Source of the DNA: a bacterium
Lineage (GTDB): Bacteria > Margulisbacteria > Marinamargulisbacteria > JAHFDA01
Direction of reading: 5' to 3'
Length of the DNA stretch: 35,334 nt
Assembly: GCA_023249225.1 (NCBI GenBank)
Contig: JAHFDA010000028.1
Location: 1-35,334 of the forward strand
Numbering within the stretch: the stretch's first letter is position 1; each line of letters starts with the position of its first letter. Shown here one piece after another: positions 32,278 through 35,334 of the stretch. Under the pieces are notes generated by a model. The model was not told where the DNA came from and searched no databases. It saw nothing but the letters and a program-made list of their open reading frames with translations. The position numbers were made by a program, and so were the translations under genes.

Positions 32278-32298
32278 AGCCCGCGCATTTAGCGGGCT
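32278..32298. promoter_or_regulatory. GC-rich stem-loop just upstream of the phhB -10
   Basis: AGCCCGC (32278-32284) and GCGGGCT (32292-32298) form a perfect 7-bp stem around a 7-nt loop, 11 nt upstream of CATAAT (32310-32315). CATAAT is 7 nt before the phhB ATG, the leaderless spacing. There is no T-run. It could be an operator for phhB or the 5' stem of a longer transcript. Confidence 0.45.
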
Positions 32299-32322
32299 AG
32301 GCTGTGTGGCATAATAAGTCTT

Positions 32323-32673
32323 ATGCAACATAAAGACATTGCCGCCTGCAGTTTAAGCGACCGAAAGTGTGTGCCCTGCGAAGGCGGAGTACCCAAGCTG
32401 ACCCCCAGCGAGTGCCAAACCTATATGGCGCAACTGGGCGGCGACTGGAAATTAGTCGACCATCACCAGCTTGAAAAAGAATATCGTTTTAAAGATTTTG
32501 CCCAGGCGTTGGCCTTTGTCAATCGTGCCAGCGCTGTGGCCGAAGCCGAAGGCCATCACCCCTACATCCACCTGACCTGGGGCTATGTCAAACTGATCAT
32601 CTGGACCCACGCCATCGACGGTCTTAGCGAAAACGATTTTATCCTGGCCGCTAAAACCGACGCCGTCCTTTAG
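32323..32673 (+). CDS. phhB: pterin-4a-carbinolamine dehydratase
   Basis: Dehydrates 4a-hydroxy-tetrahydrobiopterin, recycling the cofactor of aromatic amino acid hydroxylases. The 116 residues show EGHHPYIHLTWGYVKLIIWTH (the EGHHP active-site histidines) and GLSENDFILAAK near the C-terminus, the usual PCD fingerprint. No phenylalanine hydroxylase is nearby, so the protein may have another role, as in many bacteria that carry PCD-like proteins without a hydroxylase. The N-terminal extension has three cysteines (ACSL, KCVPC) ahead of the core domain. Confidence 0.92.
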   Translation: MQHKDIAACSLSDRKCVPCEGGVPKLTPSECQTYMAQLGGDWKLVDHHQLEKEYRFKDFAQALAFVNRASAVAEAEGHHPYIHLTWGYVKLIIWTHAIDGLSENDFILAAKTDAVL

Positions 32674-32721
32674 CCCCCACAGCATCCAGAACTAGTTCCG
32701 AAAAAATAAATTAATTTTTAG

Positions 32722-32750
32722 TTGCACAAGCTTGCGGAATTCAATAAACT
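32722..32750 (+). promoter_or_regulatory. promoter of the DHS-ruvA pair, predicted leaderless
   Basis: TTGCAC (32722-32727), a 17-nt spacer and TAAACT (32745-32750), which ends 7 nt before the ATG at 32758. The frame is open to a TTG at 32722, but that codon is part of the -35 box, which argues for the ATG start. Confidence 0.55.
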
Positions 32751-32757
32751 TAGCCAC

Positions 32758-33873
32758 ATGAAAAACGACACCCAGCTTTATTCCAAAAAAGTGAAAGCCA
32801 TCGAGGTCAAACCCAACAAGTCTATCTCGCAATTGCTTGAGGACATGTCCCACACAGGTTTTCAGGGCCGCAGCCTGTCCGAGGCCGTCAAAGTGCTTGA
32901 GGCCATGATCAAAGACAAAGACACCACCATTTTAATGGGTTACACCGCCTCGTTATCCACCACCGGTCAGTGGAAGATGATCCAGTGGCTGATCGAAAAC
33001 CGTTTTATCGACATCCTGGTGCCTACCGGTGCCAATATCTCGGAGGATATTGTCGAAGGCATGGGACATAGTTATTACCAATGTAAGCCCACCGTCGACA
33101 ACGAATTTTTCTTTAAAAACAGTCTCAACCGTTACTACGACCTCTTCGGCAAAGAAGGCGATTATATTGAAATGACCCAGCTGATCGCAGACTTTGTGCT
33201 GACTTTAGAGGAAAATCGTCCCTATTCTTCGCGTGAGTTTTTATACCTCTGCGGTTTATACATGGCCGAAAAAGGTGTGGATTGCATCATCGCCACCGCG
33301 GCCAAGCATGGCGTGCCAATCTTTTGCCCAGCTCTGGTCGATTCGCCGCACGGTGACGCCATCATGATCGCGCGCGGTAAGGGTTTTAGACTGATTTTGG
33401 ATAACGCCCAGGATTACTACGAATTTTTAAACTTGGGAAATCAAACGATAGACACCGGAGTGCTCTATATCGGTGGTGGCGTGCCTAAAGACTTTATTCA
33501 GCTCTTTGCGGTGACTGGGAACCTGCTTTATCCAGATTTCAAGGTTCCGGGCCGCAAGCAAACCCATAAGCGCGAAGGCAACTTTGAAGAATACAGTTAC
33601 CCCCACAAGTATGCCGTGCAAATTACCACTGATTCTCCGCAGTGGGGTAGTTTGTCGGGTTGTACTTTTGACGAAGCCGTCAGCTGGGGCAAAGAAGACC
33701 CCCAGGGCATGTACGCCCAATGCTATTGTGATGCCACCATCGGCTTGCCGATTGTCACGCATGCGCTTTCAGAACGCATCAAACAAAAACGCAAGGGCAT
33801 CGATTTTTCAAAGCACTTTAAGATGGACGGTCAACTGCACAAAGCACGCTCAAAGGAAGTTGTCCTTGCCTAA
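32758..33873 (+). CDS. deoxyhypusine synthase-family protein
   Basis: The 371-residue protein belongs to the deoxyhypusine synthase fold, which uses NAD and spermidine. The region DEAVSWGKE (K312) aligns with the eukaryotic active-site lysine motif EAVSWGK, and VPTGANISEDIVEGMG matches the NAD-binding start of the fold. Bacteria lack eIF5A, so the acceptor must differ: some homologues make homospermidine, and others are of unknown role. It forms a two-gene unit with ruvA, 6 nt downstream. The ATG at 32758 lies 7 nt after TAAACT. Confidence 0.88.
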   Translation: MKNDTQLYSKKVKAIEVKPNKSISQLLEDMSHTGFQGRSLSEAVKVLEAMIKDKDTTILMGYTASLSTTGQWKMIQWLIENRFIDILVPTGANISEDIVEGMGHSYYQCKPTVDNEFFFKNSLNRYYDLFGKEGDYIEMTQLIADFVLTLEENRPYSSREFLYLCGLYMAEKGVDCIIATAAKHGVPIFCPALVDSPHGDAIMIARGKGFRLILDNAQDYYEFLNLGNQTIDTGVLYIGGGVPKDFIQLFAVTGNLLYPDFKVPGRKQTHKREGNFEEYSYPHKYAVQITTDSPQWGSLSGCTFDEAVSWGKEDPQGMYAQCYCDATIGLPIVTHALSERIKQKRKGIDFSKHFKMDGQLHKARSKEVVLA

Positions 33874-33879
33874 CCTCAA

Positions 33880-34497
33880 ATGATCGCCTACCTCGAAGGC
33901 AATATCATCGCCAAAGAGGAAGGTGCCTTAATCTTACAGGCGGAATCAGTCGGTTATTTTGTGCACTGCTCCAAGCTTTTGGCTGAAAGTCTACACGGAG
34001 TCATTAAGCTTTTTATCTACCACCACATCACCGAGCAAAGTCAGGCTTTGTATGGCTTTAAAAGCGCCGAGGAACGTGGTTTTTTTAAGCTGCTCCTGGG
34101 GCTTTCGGGCGTGGGTCCCAAAGTAGCCATGAACATGATGCAGTCCATCACATTGGCTGATCTGCACGACATTGCCGCTGCTGAAGACCTGGCCCGCCTG
34201 GCTAAATTGCCCGGCCTGGGGGCCAAGTCGGCTGAAAAAATTATGCTGGAACTTAAACGCAAACTCAAGGTTCCCTCGCCGGGTGATAAAAAAAACAAGG
34301 CTAGCGCCGGGCCGCGGGTCAGCGGAAAGGCAGTCGTGGCACATCCCCTGGAATCAGAGTTGTCTGTGGCGCTTAAGGGCCTGGGCTACAAAGACTATGA
34401 AATTCGCCTGGCCATCGACGAAACGCGCCATAGCTGGGAAAGCAACACCAGCGCCGAAGACGCATTACGCCTGGCGCTTAGTGCGCTGGCTGCGTAA
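33880..34497 (+). CDS. ruvA: Holliday junction DNA helicase subunit RuvA
   Basis: Binds four-way junctions and, with RuvB, drives branch migration during recombination repair. The 205 residues show the OB-fold start MIAYLEGNII, the helix-hairpin-helix motifs GLSGVGPKVAMNMM and LPGLGAKSAEKIMLELK, and the C-terminal RuvB-binding helices (SVALKGLGYKDYEI). It begins 6 nt after the DHS-like gene, so it is co-transcribed. RuvB and RuvC are not in the window. Its last 20 bp overlap the 3' end of the convergent yqeG. Confidence 0.96.
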   Translation: MIAYLEGNIIAKEEGALILQAESVGYFVHCSKLLAESLHGVIKLFIYHHITEQSQALYGFKSAEERGFFKLLLGLSGVGPKVAMNMMQSITLADLHDIAAAEDLARLAKLPGLGAKSAEKIMLELKRKLKVPSPGDKKNKASAGPRVSGKAVVAHPLESELSVALKGLGYKDYEIRLAIDETRHSWESNTSAEDALRLALSALAA

Positions 34498-34996
34498 CGC
34501 CAAAAAAGCGCAGGAGCATCTGTTCAAACTGAAACTGCAATGCCTTGCTGGGCTTGTTGTCGAGCCGGATGGGCTTGACCAAAATGGTATAAAAGCCCTG
34601 CGTCTTTCCAAGGATGACGTCGGTCAGCACCTGATCACCAATCAAAACCGAAGGCTTGCCGCGCAAACCAAATTCGGCCTGCACTGCCCGCAAAGCCCAT
34701 GGAAAAGGCTTAAGCGCCCAACATACCGCCGGGATATCAAAGACTTGCGCCACCTGTTCTACCCGGGATGGATAACGGTTATTGCTTAAGATCAGCGGAA
34801 AAAGCCCTGCGCCGCGCAGTTCCATCACCCACTGCTGGCACTTGAGCGTGGGTCGTTCGGCACCAAAAGGCAACAGGGTGTTGTCGATATCAAGATAGAC
34901 CACCTTCCAGCCTTGTCCCGCCAGGCGGTAAGGATCAATGTCATAAATCGAATCGCAAAACTCATCGGGTGTCAGGTATTTGGCCAACCAGGACAT
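34478..34996 (-). CDS. yqeG: YqeG-family HAD phosphatase
   Basis: A HAD-type phosphatase (subfamily IIIA). The nucleophile and acid pair is in YLDIDNTLLPF (D36, D38), the second motif in LILSNNRYPSRVEQVA, then KPFPWAL and IGDQVLTDVILGKTQGFYTI as the metal-binding end. It has 172 residues from the ATG at 34996. The frame is open to TTG 35011, but TACTAT (35008-35003) is 6 nt before the ATG and is the likely -10. The substrate is not known for this family. It is divergent from the polyprenyl synthase gene (48-bp gap). Confidence 0.9.
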   Translation of the reverse strand: MSWLAKYLTPDEFCDSIYDIDPYRLAGQGWKVVYLDIDNTLLPFGAERPTLKCQQWVMELRGAGLFPLILSNNRYPSRVEQVAQVFDIPAVCWALKPFPWALRAVQAEFGLRGKPSVLIGDQVLTDVILGKTQGFYTILVKPIRLDNKPSKALQFQFEQMLLRFFGVTQPAH

Positions 34997-35000
34997 GGGG

Positions 35001-35021
35001 ACATAGTACAAAGTGGAAAGT
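35001..35021 (-). repeat. three ACTTTNN-like heptads upstream of yqeG
   Basis: On the minus strand the units ACTTTCC, ACTTTGT and ACTATGT follow each other (35021-35001), the last merging with the TACTAT -10 box. The same arrangement of heptads running into a -10 precedes rubredoxin at 22484-22518. Confidence 0.55.
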
Positions 35022-35044
35022 AAAAAAGCTATGATGTTGTTCCC

Positions 35045-35334
35045 ATGACCCTCTTGGAAAACTTCTGCCCACTCTCTGTCCGTCAGACTCTGGAACAGGT
35101 GGACCTTGAGGCGCGCAAACTTTTAAACGTCGATTCAAAATTTATTGCCACCGATGGCTTTCGCATTTATAGCTCCAAAGCCAAGCGCCTGCGGCCCATT
35201 TTGACGTTGCTATGCGCGCGCATGTTTGAGCAGATCCCAGGAAATGACATTTACCTGGCGGTGGCAGTAGAAATGATCCATGCGGCCACCTTGATACACG
35301 ACGATATTTTGGATAATGCCGAACTGCGGCGCGG
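35045..35334 (+). CDS. polyprenyl diphosphate synthase (3' end outside window)
   Basis: Makes long-chain isoprenyl diphosphates for quinone side chains or cell-wall carrier lipid. The 96 codons visible include KAKRLRPILTLLCARMF (the first basic region) and IHAATLIHDDILDN, the first aspartate-rich motif (D86, D87, D90). This fits the octaprenyl/heptaprenyl synthase type; chain length cannot be read from the part shown. TATGAT lies 9 nt before the ATG at 35045. It shares a short divergent promoter region with yqeG. Confidence 0.9.
   Translation, partial: MTLLENFCPLSVRQTLEQVDLEARKLLNVDSKFIATDGFRIYSSKAKRLRPILTLLCARMFEQIPGNDIYLAVAVEMIHAATLIHDDILDNAELRR

Noticed and set aside
1-35334. tRNA genes, rRNA, CRISPR arrays or prophage/integrase genes
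   Set aside because: I looked for TTCGA-type T-loops, CCA ends, evenly spaced direct repeats and integrase motifs and saw none that hold up.

Overview
The window reads as chromosomal DNA of a diderm (LPS-bearing) bacterium, probably a deep 'Deltaproteobacteria-like' lineage known mostly from assembled genomes. The pointers are a complete LptD, an LptF/G permease and Lnt (outer membrane with LPS and lipoproteins), a two-subunit glycyl-tRNA synthetase, a bacterial deoxyhypusine-synthase-like protein, and many full-length proteins I cannot match to a family. The lineage call is inference; there is no rRNA or other marker here. I see no tRNA, rRNA, CRISPR array, prophage or intact transposase.

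Layout. (1) 1-7991, minus strand: a tight envelope operon, rpsU > lptG-like > TPR protein > lptD > lipoprotein > lnt. Most junctions are 4-nt ATGA overlaps, and the operon starts from a recognisable promoter and a hairpin-bearing leader. (2) 8001-9688: a shortened HolB-like clamp-loader subunit, a proline-rich orphan, and a 341-bp gene-free stretch holding a MITE-like element with inverted termini. (3) 9689-14751: glyS and glyQ, usually neighbours, separated by a PIN toxin, a 55-residue gene and a DUF2283 protein; a second PIN pair (VapBC-like) lies just upstream of glyQ. (4) 14936-22483: five large orphans, including a probable HELFH zinc peptidase and a LysM protein with a papain/transglutaminase-like Cys-His-Asp pattern. 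(5) 22529-28930: rubredoxin, pyruvate kinase, a thioredoxin-like [2Fe-2S] ferredoxin, a double CDGSH protein, MscS and ClpB. (6) 28993-32109: two convergent orphans whose stops overlap, plus an HMG-CoA-lyase-like enzyme. (7) 32323-35334: pterin dehydratase, deoxyhypusine-synthase-like protein, ruvA, a YqeG phosphatase and the start of a polyprenyl diphosphate synthase.

How genes work together. The first operon couples a ribosomal protein to LPS export (LptG, LptD) and to the last step of lipoprotein maturation (Lnt); the lipoprotein encoded between lptD and lnt could be an LptD partner. DHS-like and ruvA form a two-gene unit.

A recurring feature is gene expression without a ribosome binding site. 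At about eleven starts a -10-like hexamer lies only 5-8 nt before the start codon (glyQ, holB, 14936, rubredoxin, 24729, mscS, clpB, HMG-CoA lyase, phhB, DHS, yqeG), which predicts leaderless mRNAs. Other genes (rpsU, the CDGSH gene, the 55-residue gene, DUF2283, the 100-residue gene) have strong Shine-Dalgarno sequences. The same -10 logic was used to choose several starts below.
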